A stretch of 64,000 nt of DNA from Brumimicrobium sp964585545 (GTDB taxonomy: Bacteria; Bacteroidota; Bacteroidia; Flavobacteriales_D; Crocinitomicaceae): NCBI GenBank assembly GCA_964585545.1, contig CAZPDT010000017.1, positions 1 to 64,000 of the forward strand. The letters run 5' to 3'. The position numbers were made by a program, and so were the translations under genes. Positions 52,824 to 61,598 of the stretch are shown here, one piece after another (position 1 is the first letter of the stretch; each line of letters opens with the position of its first letter). The notes beneath the pieces were generated by a model. That model was not told the DNA's origin. It ran no database searches and saw only the letters and a list, made by a program, of their open reading frames with translations.

Positions 52824-53046
52824 ATCTAGTGCTTGGTCGGAAACAGACGATTTTTACAAATTGTATAAATTTTGAGAAATATTTATTCAATCATAATATT
52901 TCTCAAAGGTTTTCATGAGCTTGCTGCGCTGCGGTTTGTTTTTCTTTCTTTAGGAGATGCCTCAGCATCAGACGACAAGAAAAAAAGCAAAATATACTCA
53001 AAAGAATCAATTTTAAATTTGTTGTGTTTCCGACCAAGCACTATCT
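52824..53046. mobile_element. MITE-like element with terminal inverted repeats
   Basis: AGTGCTTGGTCGGAAACA (52828-52845) and its exact reverse complement TGTTTCCGACCAAGCACT (53025-53042) bound about 215 bases without an ORF. Directly outside both ends lies ATCT (52824-52827 and 53043-53046), a possible 4-base target duplication. Inside is a 13-bp perfect hairpin, TTTGAGAAATATT (52871-52883) with AATATTTCTCAAA (52895-52907), and GATGCCTCAGCATC. The right end touches the stop codon of the T9SS gene (53045-53047). Confidence 0.65.
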
Positions 53047-54658
53047 ATTGAACAATCAACTTTCGCATTGTATTTCCGATACTTACAAAGTAAACTCCTG
53101 GTGCAAGTCTATTAACATCAATTGTTTTTTCTCCTTTTAGGCCTTTTGCTGGAATTTTCTTTACTAATTTTCCTTGGAAGGATAAAATCTTGATATCGTT
53201 CACTGCTATCTCTTCCCATATGATCTTAATTTGATGAGAACTTGGGTTAGGGAAAATGTATAGTTGAGTATTTTTCAATTCTTTAATTAAACCCGAAGTT
53301 CCTGAACCTTGCTGACAAGAATAAGCGGTGGTATCAAAATAGTTTTGTACAGAATCCGCAGTATTTATTAATCCTTGTACATTTTCTAAATTGTCACCCT
53401 TACGATTGTATAATATTGCATAATTATAAATTAAAGTATCTCCAGGGAGAAAGCTTTCCTCTATTGAAGTTATTACCAAACGTCTATCACCAGGACTGTT
53501 AGGGGTCCCATTTCCATCAGTATCTATTTCAGTCCAACCCGTTCCTTGGTAGGGATTACCATCGTAAATAAATTTAGTAGTCCCCGAGGTTCCACCATAA
53601 CCGTTGCCTCCATAAGTCCATGGGGTTCCATCCTTCCATTTTCCATTCATATAATTCCAATATTCTGAAGCGGTGTTTGGCCCAATGGTTTCTGGCGTAC
53701 CTATGTCTGGTCTATAAAATGTTCCATAGTATTCGATGTCTTTATTTAAACTTATAATACCTACTGCAGGAGGGGTATTTCCATATCCTGGTCCAGTACC
53801 TTGTCCACCAATATCATTACTCACACCATTATAAGCATACATTAGATCCTTTGCGGGTAAAGACCCAACATAATCATCCTCTGAATACCCAATATCTGTA
53901 TCTAGGAAAAATGAAGTTTTAAAATTGGTAAAAGAATTTTGACCTTTATTGATTACGGAAACATCAATAAAAGTTGTAGAATTAATATAATCCTGGGCAA
54001 GTACTTGATAGACCATTATATGAATTTCAGCACCTATTTTTCCACCCCCAGTATTTTCATGGTTTAGGTCTTCATGCATAATTTGATATGCCGCGACATA
54101 TCCTTTAATGCAGGGGTAATCACCTTTATAAGGCTCATAGATTCCATTGTTGTTTACATCTACAAATGGTGCGAGTTGGTTCGAAACACCAACTGCTGGA
54201 TTTCCGTTTCCTGGCCAATTCAAGATGCCATAAGGAGCAGTGTAGTTTGGTTGATCATAATTGTTTATATGATAGATAATTTCACTTCTCGTAACCCCCC
54301 ATATAGCACCTTGATAATGGTTACTATAGGCGGTATCATTGTAGGAGTTTGTGGATGAATAAGGACCGCGATAAAAATCATAATCTTGTCCAAAGAGTTG
54401 TGCGGCAAGTTTTAAATCTCCATTTTGATTATTACCTCCAAACCAAAAACCGCCCTGATAAATAAGATGGTTTCCACTGCCCTTAGGTGCTTCATAACCT
54501 GCAGAACTTATGTTTTCATTGTTAAAAAGTATACCTCTATCGTTTATTATAGCTTCTACTTTTTGGCCAGAGAGTATGTATGTGTTTACTTGACAATGTA
54601 GAGACTGAAAAGCAAAAACGGATAATAAGATAACGAGACTAAAATTAAATCGTTTCAT
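53045..54658 (-). CDS. Secreted protein with T9SS sorting domain
   Basis: A 537-residue exported protein. The signal peptide is about residues 1-22 (cleavage after LHCQ). The body is rich in Gly, Tyr, Asn and Asp: SAGYEAPKGSGNHLIYQGGF, GFWFGGNNQNGD, VDVNNNGIYEPYKGDYPCIK (Ca-binding-like DVNNNGIYEP) and EIDTDGNGTPNSPGDRRLVI. No catalytic motif is recognised; it resembles large flavobacterial surface proteins of unknown role. The last ~75 residues are a type A sorting domain (LYIFPNPSSHQIKIIW, LSFQGKLVKKI, APGVYFVSIG, MRKLIVQ). Its 3' end is next to the MITE-like element. Confidence 0.8.
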   Translation of the reverse strand: MKRFNFSLVILLSVFAFQSLHCQVNTYILSGQKVEAIINDRGILFNNENISSAGYEAPKGSGNHLIYQGGFWFGGNNQNGDLKLAAQLFGQDYDFYRGPYSSTNSYNDTAYSNHYQGAIWGVTRSEIIYHINNYDQPNYTAPYGILNWPGNGNPAVGVSNQLAPFVDVNNNGIYEPYKGDYPCIKGYVAAYQIMHEDLNHENTGGGKIGAEIHIMVYQVLAQDYINSTTFIDVSVINKGQNSFTNFKTSFFLDTDIGYSEDDYVGSLPAKDLMYAYNGVSNDIGGQGTGPGYGNTPPAVGIISLNKDIEYYGTFYRPDIGTPETIGPNTASEYWNYMNGKWKDGTPWTYGGNGYGGTSGTTKFIYDGNPYQGTGWTEIDTDGNGTPNSPGDRRLVITSIEESFLPGDTLIYNYAILYNRKGDNLENVQGLINTADSVQNYFDTTAYSCQQGSGTSGLIKELKNTQLYIFPNPSSHQIKIIWEEIAVNDIKILSFQGKLVKKIPAKGLKGEKTIDVNRLAPGVYFVSIGNTMRKLIVQ

Positions 54659-54793
54659 AAATTAAAATTTTTAATGATTTTCTTAAACCATATGTATAAT
54701 GGTTTCTCTTATTTTAGACGTTGAATTGGGGTTAATGGTTGGGTAAAGCTTTAAAATAACTTCAAAACATACTCGTATTTGAGCAATCAATAC

Positions 54794-54801
54794 TATTTTT
54801 G
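54794..54801 (+). promoter_or_regulatory. Promoter -7 box of tyrS
   Basis: TATTTTTG, 16 bases before the ATG. Confidence 0.45.
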
Positions 54802-54817
54802 AGAAAAATTATAGAAA

Positions 54818-56116
54818 ATGGCAAAAAACTTCATCGAGGAATTGAAATGGCGGGGCATGATTCACGACAGCATGCCAGGGGTGGAAGCACACCTTCAAGA
54901 GGAAATGAGAACAGCTTATGTCGGTATTGATCCAACAGCTGACTCATTGCATATTGGGCACTTGGTAAGTATCATGATGTTGCGTCATTTTCAACGGGCA
55001 GGACATCAACCTATTGCTCTACTCGGCGGTGCAACTGGAATGATTGGTGATCCTTCTGGGAAATCTCAAGAACGCAACTTATTGAGTGAGGAAGATTTAA
55101 AGCATAATCAAGAAGCTATTAAGAAACAATTGAGTAAGTTCTTAGATTTTACGACCAAAGATGAGAATGCTGCCTTATTGGTGAACAATTACGACTGGAT
55201 GAAAGACTTTTCTTTTTTAGGATTTATCCGTGATATTGGAAAGCACATCACCGTGAATTATATGATGGCTAAAGATTCCGTAAAAAAAAGAATTTCTGGA
55301 ACGGAAGAAACTGTGGGCATGTCATTTACTGAATTCTCGTATCAGTTGGTACAGGGCAATGATTTTTTACATCTTTTTAGAACACAAAATGCCACCATCC
55401 AAATGGGCGGATCAGACCAATGGGGAAATATTACGACAGGAACCGAACTCATTCGACGTGTTGACGGCGGAAAAGCTTTTGCGATTACTTGCCCTTTAAT
55501 TACTAAGGCCGACGGAACAAAGTTTGGAAAAACAGCAGGAGGGAATGTATGGTTAGATCCCCAACGGACTTCGCCTTATAAGTTCTACCAATATTGGTTA
55601 AATACTTCAGATGAAGATGCAGAAAAATACATAAAGATATTTACCTTTCTGTCACAAAAGGAAATAGAATCTTTGGTTGAAGTCCATAAAGAAGCTCCGC
55701 ATCAAAGACAGTTGCAAAAAAAATTGGCCGCAGAAGTTACAACAATGGCCCATTCAAAAGAAGCTTTAGAAACTGCGATTGTAGCATCTAAAATTCTTTT
55801 TGGAAAATCGACCGAAGAAGATTTAAAAAAGCTTTCAAAGGCTGATTTTTTAGAAATATTTAAGGGTGTTCCACAAGCCACAGTTACTGCACAAGAATTG
55901 AAAGAAGGAATTGGTATTATCGATGCGCTTTCTGCCAAAACCAATTTTCTTAAATCCAATGGAGAAGCGAGAAGAGAACTCAAAGGAAATGCGATCAGTG
56001 TCAATAAAACCAAAGTAAAAGAGGATTTTGTATTGACCGAAGAGCAATTGCTTAACGACAATTTTATCTTGATTGGAAAAGGGAAAAAAAATAATTATTT
56101 GATTTTGGTGGAGTAA
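54818..56116 (+). CDS. tyrS: Tyrosine--tRNA ligase
   Basis: Charges tRNA-Tyr. The 432 residues include the class I signature HIGH in DSLHIGHLVSIMML, GGATGMIGDPSGKSQERNLL, QLVQGNDFLHLFRTQNATIQ, MGGSDQWGNITTGTELIRR, the KMSKS equivalent KFGKTAGG, and a C-terminal S4-like RNA-binding domain (RRELKGNAISVNKTKV). The length is normal. It stands alone. Confidence 0.96.
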   Translation: MAKNFIEELKWRGMIHDSMPGVEAHLQEEMRTAYVGIDPTADSLHIGHLVSIMMLRHFQRAGHQPIALLGGATGMIGDPSGKSQERNLLSEEDLKHNQEAIKKQLSKFLDFTTKDENAALLVNNYDWMKDFSFLGFIRDIGKHITVNYMMAKDSVKKRISGTEETVGMSFTEFSYQLVQGNDFLHLFRTQNATIQMGGSDQWGNITTGTELIRRVDGGKAFAITCPLITKADGTKFGKTAGGNVWLDPQRTSPYKFYQYWLNTSDEDAEKYIKIFTFLSQKEIESLVEVHKEAPHQRQLQKKLAAEVTTMAHSKEALETAIVASKILFGKSTEEDLKKLSKADFLEIFKGVPQATVTAQELKEGIGIIDALSAKTNFLKSNGEARRELKGNAISVNKTKVKEDFVLTEEQLLNDNFILIGKGKKNNYLILVE

Positions 56117-56235
56117 ATAGATTTTGATAAGCAACAAGGTACTTTCAGCGCTTGCCCTTCTTTGATGAGTCACGTTGACTTCTTTCAGAAATTAATTTTA
56201 AATTAGATTTTTATAAATATGTATATATAAAACAG

Positions 56236-56802
56236 ATGGAAACTTTGCAACAACTCGATGAACAATTATTTCTATACCTTAACAATTTGGGGAGTACCCA
56301 ATGGGATGGGTTTTGGCTGGTCATCACTGACCAATGGATGTCTCTTCCTGTTTATGTTATTCTTGCATTGTTGCTGTGGAAAAAGACAGGCTTCAAGAAA
56401 ACCTTCATAAGCATGGTTGTTTTGTTTGCAATGCTGGTGGTTACCTATGCTTTTTCACAATTAGTAAAATATGGAGTAGCACGACCACGACCTTGTGCAA
56501 TGGGTTTTGATATGCGTTTTCCATTGGGTGCTATAGGAGAAGATTGTGATGACTTTGGCTTCTTTTCTTCTCATGCTTCTGTTGGCATGGCAATGATTCT
56601 CTATATGGGCTTTCTTTTGAAAAAATATTACCGGTATATTTTTTGGCCGCTGTTCATTTGGTTGGCTTTTTTCTGCTACAGTCGAATTTATGTAGGAAAA
56701 CACTATCCAGGAGACATCATCACAGGTCTATTGGTTGGCTGGTTCTTGGGTGCTTTATTTCTGCGTTTGCGGGCACGAATTGCAGTATGGAAAAATGTAT
56801 AA
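56236..56802 (+). CDS. PAP2-family membrane phosphatase
   Basis: A 188-residue protein with about five membrane helices and the full PAP2 catalytic set: KYGVARPRP (motif 1), SSHASVGMAM (motif 2 with the catalytic His) and SRIYVGKHYPGD (motif 3 with the nucleophile His). Substrates of this family include undecaprenyl pyrophosphate and phosphatidic acid derivatives; which applies here is not shown. It may matter that the ftsX-truB cluster at 61 kb lacks uppP. It sits between tyrS and a convergent operon. Confidence 0.85.
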   Translation: METLQQLDEQLFLYLNNLGSTQWDGFWLVITDQWMSLPVYVILALLLWKKTGFKKTFISMVVLFAMLVVTYAFSQLVKYGVARPRPCAMGFDMRFPLGAIGEDCDDFGFFSSHASVGMAMILYMGFLLKKYYRYIFWPLFIWLAFFCYSRIYVGKHYPGDIITGLLVGWFLGALFLRLRARIAVWKNV

Positions 56803-56839
56803 ATCCCCTCTTGCTCCCCACTCAATCCTCTTGCTGAAT

Positions 56840-57559
56840 TTACTCTGACTCTGGCTTCCCAATTAAAAACATCGTTGGGCGCTTGTTTAAATCAAAAGCA
56901 TTTTCTCTCCATTCTGCAACAGTCATTGTTTGAATTCGTTCAGAAGGCAAGGTCAAATCACAGGCAATACATAAATGGGTATGATCCAAACACTCATTTA
57001 AGAGGTCTTCCAATAAATGATTGTTGCGGTATGGCGTTTCCATAAAAATCTGGGTTTGACCATTTTTATTGGCGTTATATTCAAAGTCTTTAAAGGCAGC
57101 AATGCGTTGTTTCCTATCTTTGGGAATATAACCATTAAAGCAGAATGATTGTCCATTAAAGCCACTGCCTATCAATCCCAAGAGGATGGAGCTAGGTCCT
57201 GTAAGTGGACTCACAAAGGTTTTCTTTTGATGCGCTAAAGCCACCAAACTAGCTCCGGGGTCAGCAATACCAGGACAACCTGCTTCAGAAATAATGGCGA
57301 CATCGTAGCCTTCCTTTATCGGTGCTAACATTGCCGATAAATCGTGTGGTGGCGTTTTTTTGTTGAGTATAAAAAATGTAGAATCATCGATTGGAAAGGT
57401 ACGGTCTAGCTTTCTTAAATATCGACGGGCAGATTTTATGTTTTCAACGGCAAAATAGCGTGTTTTTTTAGTTGTTTCAGCAACTTCTGCAGGAATAACA
57501 TGTTCCCAGTTCTCAGAACCCATTAATGTAGGCAATAAAAACAATCGGCCTTTTTTCAT
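56840..57559 (-). CDS. Tetrapyrrole methylase-family SAM-dependent methyltransferase
   Basis: A 239-residue methyltransferase of the CbiF/RsmI fold. The RsmI-type LFLLPTLMGSENWEHVIPAE start, ISEAGCPGIADPGASLVALA (RsmI's DAGTPGISDPG-like loop) and FVSPLTGPSSILLGLIGSG are seen. It is shorter than RsmI (about 280) and lacks the C-terminal RsmI HTH extension. In Bacteroidota this group is annotated simply as SAM-dependent methyltransferase; substrate unknown. It overlaps the phosphatase gene by 4 bases (ATGA) in an SDR-phosphatase-methyltransferase operon. Confidence 0.8.
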   Translation of the reverse strand: MKKGRLFLLPTLMGSENWEHVIPAEVAETTKKTRYFAVENIKSARRYLRKLDRTFPIDDSTFFILNKKTPPHDLSAMLAPIKEGYDVAIISEAGCPGIADPGASLVALAHQKKTFVSPLTGPSSILLGLIGSGFNGQSFCFNGYIPKDRKQRIAAFKDFEYNANKNGQTQIFMETPYRNNHLLEDLLNECLDHTHLCIACDLTLPSERIQTMTVAEWRENAFDLNKRPTMFLIGKPESE

Positions 57560-58017
57560 TTTTCGCTTAGTTTCTTAATTAAAACATCAGTTGCTTTATC
57601 GAGCATATCAAAAACATGCTGAAAACCTTCGTCTCCACCAAAATAAGGATCAGGAACGGAACGGCTTTCGCCAGGATAACTCACATTGAGCAGTAAATCC
57701 ACTTTTCTGGTGTCTCTTTCATCTCTTGCCAATTTTACAACATTGTCAAAATTACTTTCATCCATCACATAAATTTTATCGAACTCATCATAATCGGCTT
57801 CAGTAAATTGTCGACCTCTTAAATCATCGATAGGGACACCGTTTTTCTTTGCAGTAGCCCGCATACGTTCATCAGGAGCTTGACCTACGTGCCAATCACC
57901 TGTTCCAGCAGAATCCACAATGATGTCTAAATTGTTCTCTGCAGCCTTTTTGCGCAGCAAACCGTCCGCCATTGGGGAGCGACAAATGTTTCCTAAACAC
58001 ACCATTAATACTTTCAT
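57556..58017 (-). CDS. Low-molecular-weight protein tyrosine phosphatase
   Basis: A 153-residue phosphatase. The P-loop CLGNICRS holds nucleophile Cys7 and Arg13; the acid Asp123 is in VPDPYFGG. DSAGTGDWHVGQAPDERM is the typical second strand region. In bacteria such enzymes often regulate capsule or exopolysaccharide kinases, but none is nearby. It follows the SDR gene by 11 bases and overlaps the methyltransferase gene by 4, so the three are one operon. Confidence 0.92.
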   Translation of the reverse strand: MKVLMVCLGNICRSPMADGLLRKKAAENNLDIIVDSAGTGDWHVGQAPDERMRATAKKNGVPIDDLRGRQFTEADYDEFDKIYVMDESNFDNVVKLARDERDTRKVDLLLNVSYPGESRSVPDPYFGGDEGFQHVFDMLDKATDVLIKKLSEK

Positions 58018-58028
58018 AATTTATTGAT

Positions 58029-58823
58029 TTATGTTGCTTTTTGTTTTCGTATAATCTTCCAAAAGAGAGCAGGAGAGAAGCGTTTAATTTTAGCCGCTAA
58101 AATCTCTTTATTCCCAATTAAAACATCCTTTTTTTTCTTCGTTACAGCCTTCAACATTTGCTTTACACACTCTTCTACTGGCATTCCTGTTGCTTGATTG
58201 TGGTCCATTTCTCCGTGACTCGATCCGTCTTCGGTTAAAGCACTTTTTGAAATAGGAGTATTTATTTTTCCAGGACAAATCATTGTAATAGCAATGTTGT
58301 TTTTTTCCTCTTCGAGTAACAAACTTTCATAAAAACCATGTAAGGCATGTTTTGATGCCGAATATGCCGAACGCAAGAAAAATCCAAATTTCCCTGAAAT
58401 ACTTGAAGTAACGATAATATGACCACTTTTTTGTTTGATCATATAAGGGAGAACAGCCTTTGTGAGTGCAATATTTCCAAAATAATTGACTTCCATAATT
58501 CTGCGGTCGACAGCAATATCAGTCTTGGCAGCTTCTCCACGCTGGGAAATTCCACCGCTGTTAAACAAAAAATCGATGCGTTGGTATTTTTCAATAACAC
58601 GTTGTGCTAAATCATCAAAATGATTGTTTTCTGCCAAGTCCATTTGTAAAACAGTGTGGTTGTCAGTGTTTTTTAATGCTGTTTTCAACTGTTCTAAAGC
58701 ATCAATATTTCGAGCAGATAAAATGAGTTTTCCACCCAATTGTGCCAGTTGAATCGCTAATTCCTTTCCAATTCCAGAGGACGCTCCAGTAATCCAAATA
58801 ACTTTATCTTCAAAGTATTTCAT
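58029..58823 (-). CDS. SDR family oxidoreductase
   Basis: A 264-residue short-chain dehydrogenase of the DltE/YqjQ-like group: WITGASSGIGKELAIQLAQ (cofactor), ILSARN (cofactor specificity loop), FLFNSGGISQRGEA in place of the usual NNAG (NSGG), SSISGKFGFF, and the catalytic YSASKHAL. C-terminal KIKRFSPALFWKIIRKQKAT is basic and may contact the membrane. Substrate unknown. First gene of the operon with the phosphatase and methyltransferase. A TATCTTTG box lies 5 bases before its ATG, so its mRNA is likely leaderless. Confidence 0.86.
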   Translation of the reverse strand: MKYFEDKVIWITGASSGIGKELAIQLAQLGGKLILSARNIDALEQLKTALKNTDNHTVLQMDLAENNHFDDLAQRVIEKYQRIDFLFNSGGISQRGEAAKTDIAVDRRIMEVNYFGNIALTKAVLPYMIKQKSGHIIVTSSISGKFGFFLRSAYSASKHALHGFYESLLLEEEKNNIAITMICPGKINTPISKSALTEDGSSHGEMDHNQATGMPVEECVKQMLKAVTKKKKDVLIGNKEILAAKIKRFSPALFWKIIRKQKAT

Positions 58824-58828
58824 AAATA

Positions 58829-58836
58829 CAAAGATA
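58829..58836 (-). promoter_or_regulatory. Promoter -7 box abutting the SDR operon
   Basis: TATCTTTG on the minus strand, then TATTT and the ATG at 58823. This is the third case in the window of a promoter almost touching its start codon. Confidence 0.55.
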
Positions 58837-58931
58837 GTAAAAACTTAGATGAGGGATTCAATTACGAATTTGTCAATTGCGAATTGATATTGATTCAGAA
58901 ATATGGATTAATCCTCTTGTTCAATCTTATT

Positions 58932-59552
58932 TTACAATATTTTTTCCATTAATTGAACTACATCTGTCTGTTTTGTGTCGAGATGAAAAGCGTTTAATCC
59001 TGCTGCTTTAGCACCTTCAACATGTTGTATTGTATCATCGATAAACAAGGTTGTTTTGGGGTCAAAATTTTCAAGAGAACACACTTTTTGAAAAATCTCA
59101 ACATCAGGCTTTCGCATGCCCATTTCAAAACTAAAATAGGTATTGTTGAAAAAAGTGCTTAACGAATCAATATTGTAAACTGATTTTAGCTTTTGATGGA
59201 AATGATCCAGATGGATTGGGTTGGTGTTGCTGAGGAGAACAGTGTTGTATTTTTCCTTTAATTCAAGCAAATAAGTGAAGTGCTGGGCAGGAAAGTCCAA
59301 CAACATTTCATTCCAAACAGCTACAATTTCACTTTGGCTTAAAGAGGGCAGTAATTTATTGAGTTCATTCAAGAAAGCATTACTTCCAATTTCCCCTTTC
59401 TCAAACTGGTCGAACAATTGATTTTGTTGAGCCTGTGTGTAAAGCGTCTCAAAGTTTTTAATACCTAAGCTTTTAAATTTATTGATTGTAAGTGAATAAT
59501 CGATGTTGAGTAAAACACCGCCCAAGTCAAGTATAATATTTTTTATTTCCAT
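58932..59552 (-). CDS. HAD family phosphatase (YihX-like)
   Basis: A 206-residue haloacid dehalogenase-superfamily hydrolase. The ATG at 59552 (MEIKNIILDLGGVL) was chosen because it begins just before motif I; the longer frame to 59621 adds a segment without similarity to the family. Motif I is DLGGVL, with Gly in place of the second Asp, as in the YihX branch. Motif II is LLSNTNP, motif III and IV are RKPDVEIFQKVCS and LFIDDTIQHVEGAKAAGLNA. A sugar-phosphate phosphatase role is likely from the family; the substrate is unknown. Confidence 0.85.
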   Translation of the reverse strand: MEIKNIILDLGGVLLNIDYSLTINKFKSLGIKNFETLYTQAQQNQLFDQFEKGEIGSNAFLNELNKLLPSLSQSEIVAVWNEMLLDFPAQHFTYLLELKEKYNTVLLSNTNPIHLDHFHQKLKSVYNIDSLSTFFNNTYFSFEMGMRKPDVEIFQKVCSLENFDPKTTLFIDDTIQHVEGAKAAGLNAFHLDTKQTDVVQLMEKIL

Positions 59553-59648
59553 GATTAACCTTAATTTATAGAAACATTTTGTTGAGAACGATTGAAAATA
59601 CAGCTTCAACAGTTCGTTCAAAATAATTTACATAAGATAAGGAAGTTT

Positions 59649-60278
59649 TTATTCTTTCACCAATTCAGCATCTAAATTAAACTTTACTTTAGATGTTAAA
59701 CCTCCCATTTCATATTCTTCTGGATGGGCAAACAACTCTTGAATGTTGGCTTTTTGGAAGTCAAAGATAAAATGACCTGTTAAGTGCATGGTGTTTTTGG
59801 TTTTCGACATTTTAATGGGTAAAGTTTGCGTAATCGGAATGCCTAAAGTTTCTACAGTAACATTCGCACTGTCCATGCTAACACTTTTAATGTTTACTTT
59901 AGTTTCAGGGAATTCAGTAACTTTAAAAAAGTATTCACTTTTCAGGTCTTCCACCAAGTTGGCATTGCTCTCTTCGTTATGAATATCTAAACATTTTATA
60001 GTGGTCATGTCAACAGTAAAATTCCCATTATAATTTTTACCTTTCTGCGTTACTGTGCCCGATGAAATAGTGATAATTCCATTGTGGGACTTGCCATCAT
60101 TTTGTCCTCCGATCCAATGTCCATCCCATGCTAAAGAACTGTTTTCTGAAACCAAAACAAACTTGTTTTCTTTTCCTTTTGTCCCTGATTTGGAATGACT
60201 CACGTCGTTTTTTACACTGCTGCAACCTGTAAAAACCAAAACGGCTAACGTCAACATACTATAGCTTAATCCTTGCAT
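59649..60278 (-). CDS. YceI family lipoprotein
   Basis: A 209-residue lipoprotein: signal peptide with lipobox FTGC (lipidated Cys19), then a YceI lipocalin-like barrel. Signature pieces are SSLAWDGHWIGGQNDGKSHN (strand 1 and the SxxxW start), NGNFTVDMTTIKCLDIHNEE (the SV.MTSI.T-like stretch), and LVEDLKSEYFFKVTEFPETK (DLKS..FFDV..FP.). YceI barrels bind isoprenoid or lipid ligands in the periplasm; the ligand here is unknown. A TATTTTTG promoter box lies at 60313-60306. Confidence 0.9.
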   Translation of the reverse strand: MQGLSYSMLTLAVLVFTGCSSVKNDVSHSKSGTKGKENKFVLVSENSSLAWDGHWIGGQNDGKSHNGIITISSGTVTQKGKNYNGNFTVDMTTIKCLDIHNEESNANLVEDLKSEYFFKVTEFPETKVNIKSVSMDSANVTVETLGIPITQTLPIKMSKTKNTMHLTGHFIFDFQKANIQELFAHPEEYEMGGLTSKVKFNLDAELVKE

Positions 60279-60704
60279 TAGACAATTATTTCATTTTTAA
60301 AAAGACAAAAATAAATAATTTCAATTAATTTGTATCATTTGCAATAAACCAAAACCCGTACCCATCAGCGATGCTTGCATCCGTGTCATCCGCGTTCCAT
60401 TGCGCACTACCCACGTCCAACCATCATGCCCAACTCACGTCCAACTATCCCAACCTTACCCTACTTATCCCACACACTGTATTGGCGTTTTAATGACACA
60501 CATTATTCTAGCAATTGAATCATTTTATCAACTGCATTTTTTAATTCGGATTAACATGAAAACCTTCTTACAGTTAGAGCGTTTACTTCTGACAATCAAT
60601 GCTTTAAATTATAAGTTAGTGTCTTAATGAATAAAGTGGGTTATAGAACTAGTTGTGAAATAGTATAACTTATTTTAAAAATTCTTCCTAAATTCGTGAA
60701 CTAA
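60279..60704. other. Intergenic region with a C-rich tract
   Basis: No convincing gene in 426 bases. From about 60355 to 60475 the plus strand is unusually C-rich for this genome, with a repeated CACGTCCAAC (60411-60420 and 60437-60446) separated by 16 bases and many CCCA/CCAA units. At 60623-60650, AATGAATAAAGTGGGTTATA resembles the dispersed repeat end. The ORF 60400-60627 here has no protein-like features. Confidence 0.45.
60306..60313 (-). promoter_or_regulatory. Promoter -7 box of the YceI gene
   Basis: TATTTTTG on the minus strand, 27 bases before the ATG at 60278. No good -33 box is visible. Confidence 0.4.
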
Positions 60705-61595
60705 ATGAGAAAAGGAGACGAAAAATACAGTAAGAGAGGATTGCAATCGGGTTATATTTCTGTTGTAGTAGGCATTTCTCTAGTTCTTTTTATGCTCGGA
60801 TTGGTTTTGGGGGCTTACTTTGGTTTGGAGCATACTCAAAACGCAGCACGTGAAAATATTGAAGTGGATTTGTTTTTTAATCCTGATATGAATGATGCGG
60901 ATATAAAACTTATCGAACAGGAATTAAAAAGTTGGGAAGCCATTAAATCCGTTTGGTTTGTTTCTCCAGAACGCGCCTTAGAAGTTTTTCAATCAAATCA
61001 AGAAGAAGCTGAAGAGATCAAAGATATATTTGATGGAAATAGTCCTTTCCCACCGTCAATAACATTTAATCCACAAAGTCATGTTGTCAATAAAGAAGGA
61101 CTGGCCAAATTGAAAGAAAGAATTTTATCGACCTATCCCGATCAAGTAACTGAAGTTAACTATGACGAAAACAGAGTGAAAGAAGTCAATTTAGGGTTTT
61201 TACAATGGATGTATCTCTTTGTTGTTATTGGTATTTTGCTCACGATTATCGCAGTTGCAATTATAAACAACACCATTCGATTGGCGTTATATTCAAAAAG
61301 ATTTACCATTAAGACCATGCAATTGGTTGGTGCAAAATCAAACTTTATTAGAAAGCCGTTTTTAATAAACAGCATAATTCAAGGCGTTTTGTCGGCAATC
61401 ATTGGAAGTGCATTGTTATTGGCAGTTTTCTATTCATTGAAACGCTATATGGAAATTATTGTTTCTACATATAATTTGGAAACTTTTTTGTTATTGTTTG
61501 GAATACTTGTACTTTTAGGGGTGTTGATTAGCTTATTGTCAACATGGTTCGCATTGAATAAATACTTAAGAAGAAAACTGGATAAATTATATTAA
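60705..61595 (+). CDS. ftsX: Cell division protein FtsX
   Basis: Membrane subunit of the FtsEX complex, which activates peptidoglycan hydrolases during division. The 296 residues have a first helix (GYISVVVGISLVLFMLGLVL), a periplasmic domain (about 45-165, VDLFFNPDMNDADIKLIEQE; VWFVSPERALEVFQ), and three C-terminal helices typical of FtsX permeases (WMYLFVVIGILLTIIAVAII; LINSIIQGVLSAIIGSALLL; LLLFGILVLLGVLISLLSTW). FtsE is not adjacent. It leads ftsX-DUF3098-truB, 3 bases before the DUF3098 gene. Confidence 0.92.
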   Translation: MRKGDEKYSKRGLQSGYISVVVGISLVLFMLGLVLGAYFGLEHTQNAARENIEVDLFFNPDMNDADIKLIEQELKSWEAIKSVWFVSPERALEVFQSNQEEAEEIKDIFDGNSPFPPSITFNPQSHVVNKEGLAKLKERILSTYPDQVTEVNYDENRVKEVNLGFLQWMYLFVVIGILLTIIAVAIINNTIRLALYSKRFTIKTMQLVGAKSNFIRKPFLINSIIQGVLSAIIGSALLLAVFYSLKRYMEIIVSTYNLETFLLLFGILVLLGVLISLLSTWFALNKYLRRKLDKLY

Positions 61596-61598
61596 GTT

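Noticed and set aside
60400..60627. ORF of 75 codons in the C-rich tract before ftsX
   Set aside because: The translation is Pro/Thr/His-rich from the repeated CCCA/CCAA units, with no promoter or family. It is an effect of base composition.
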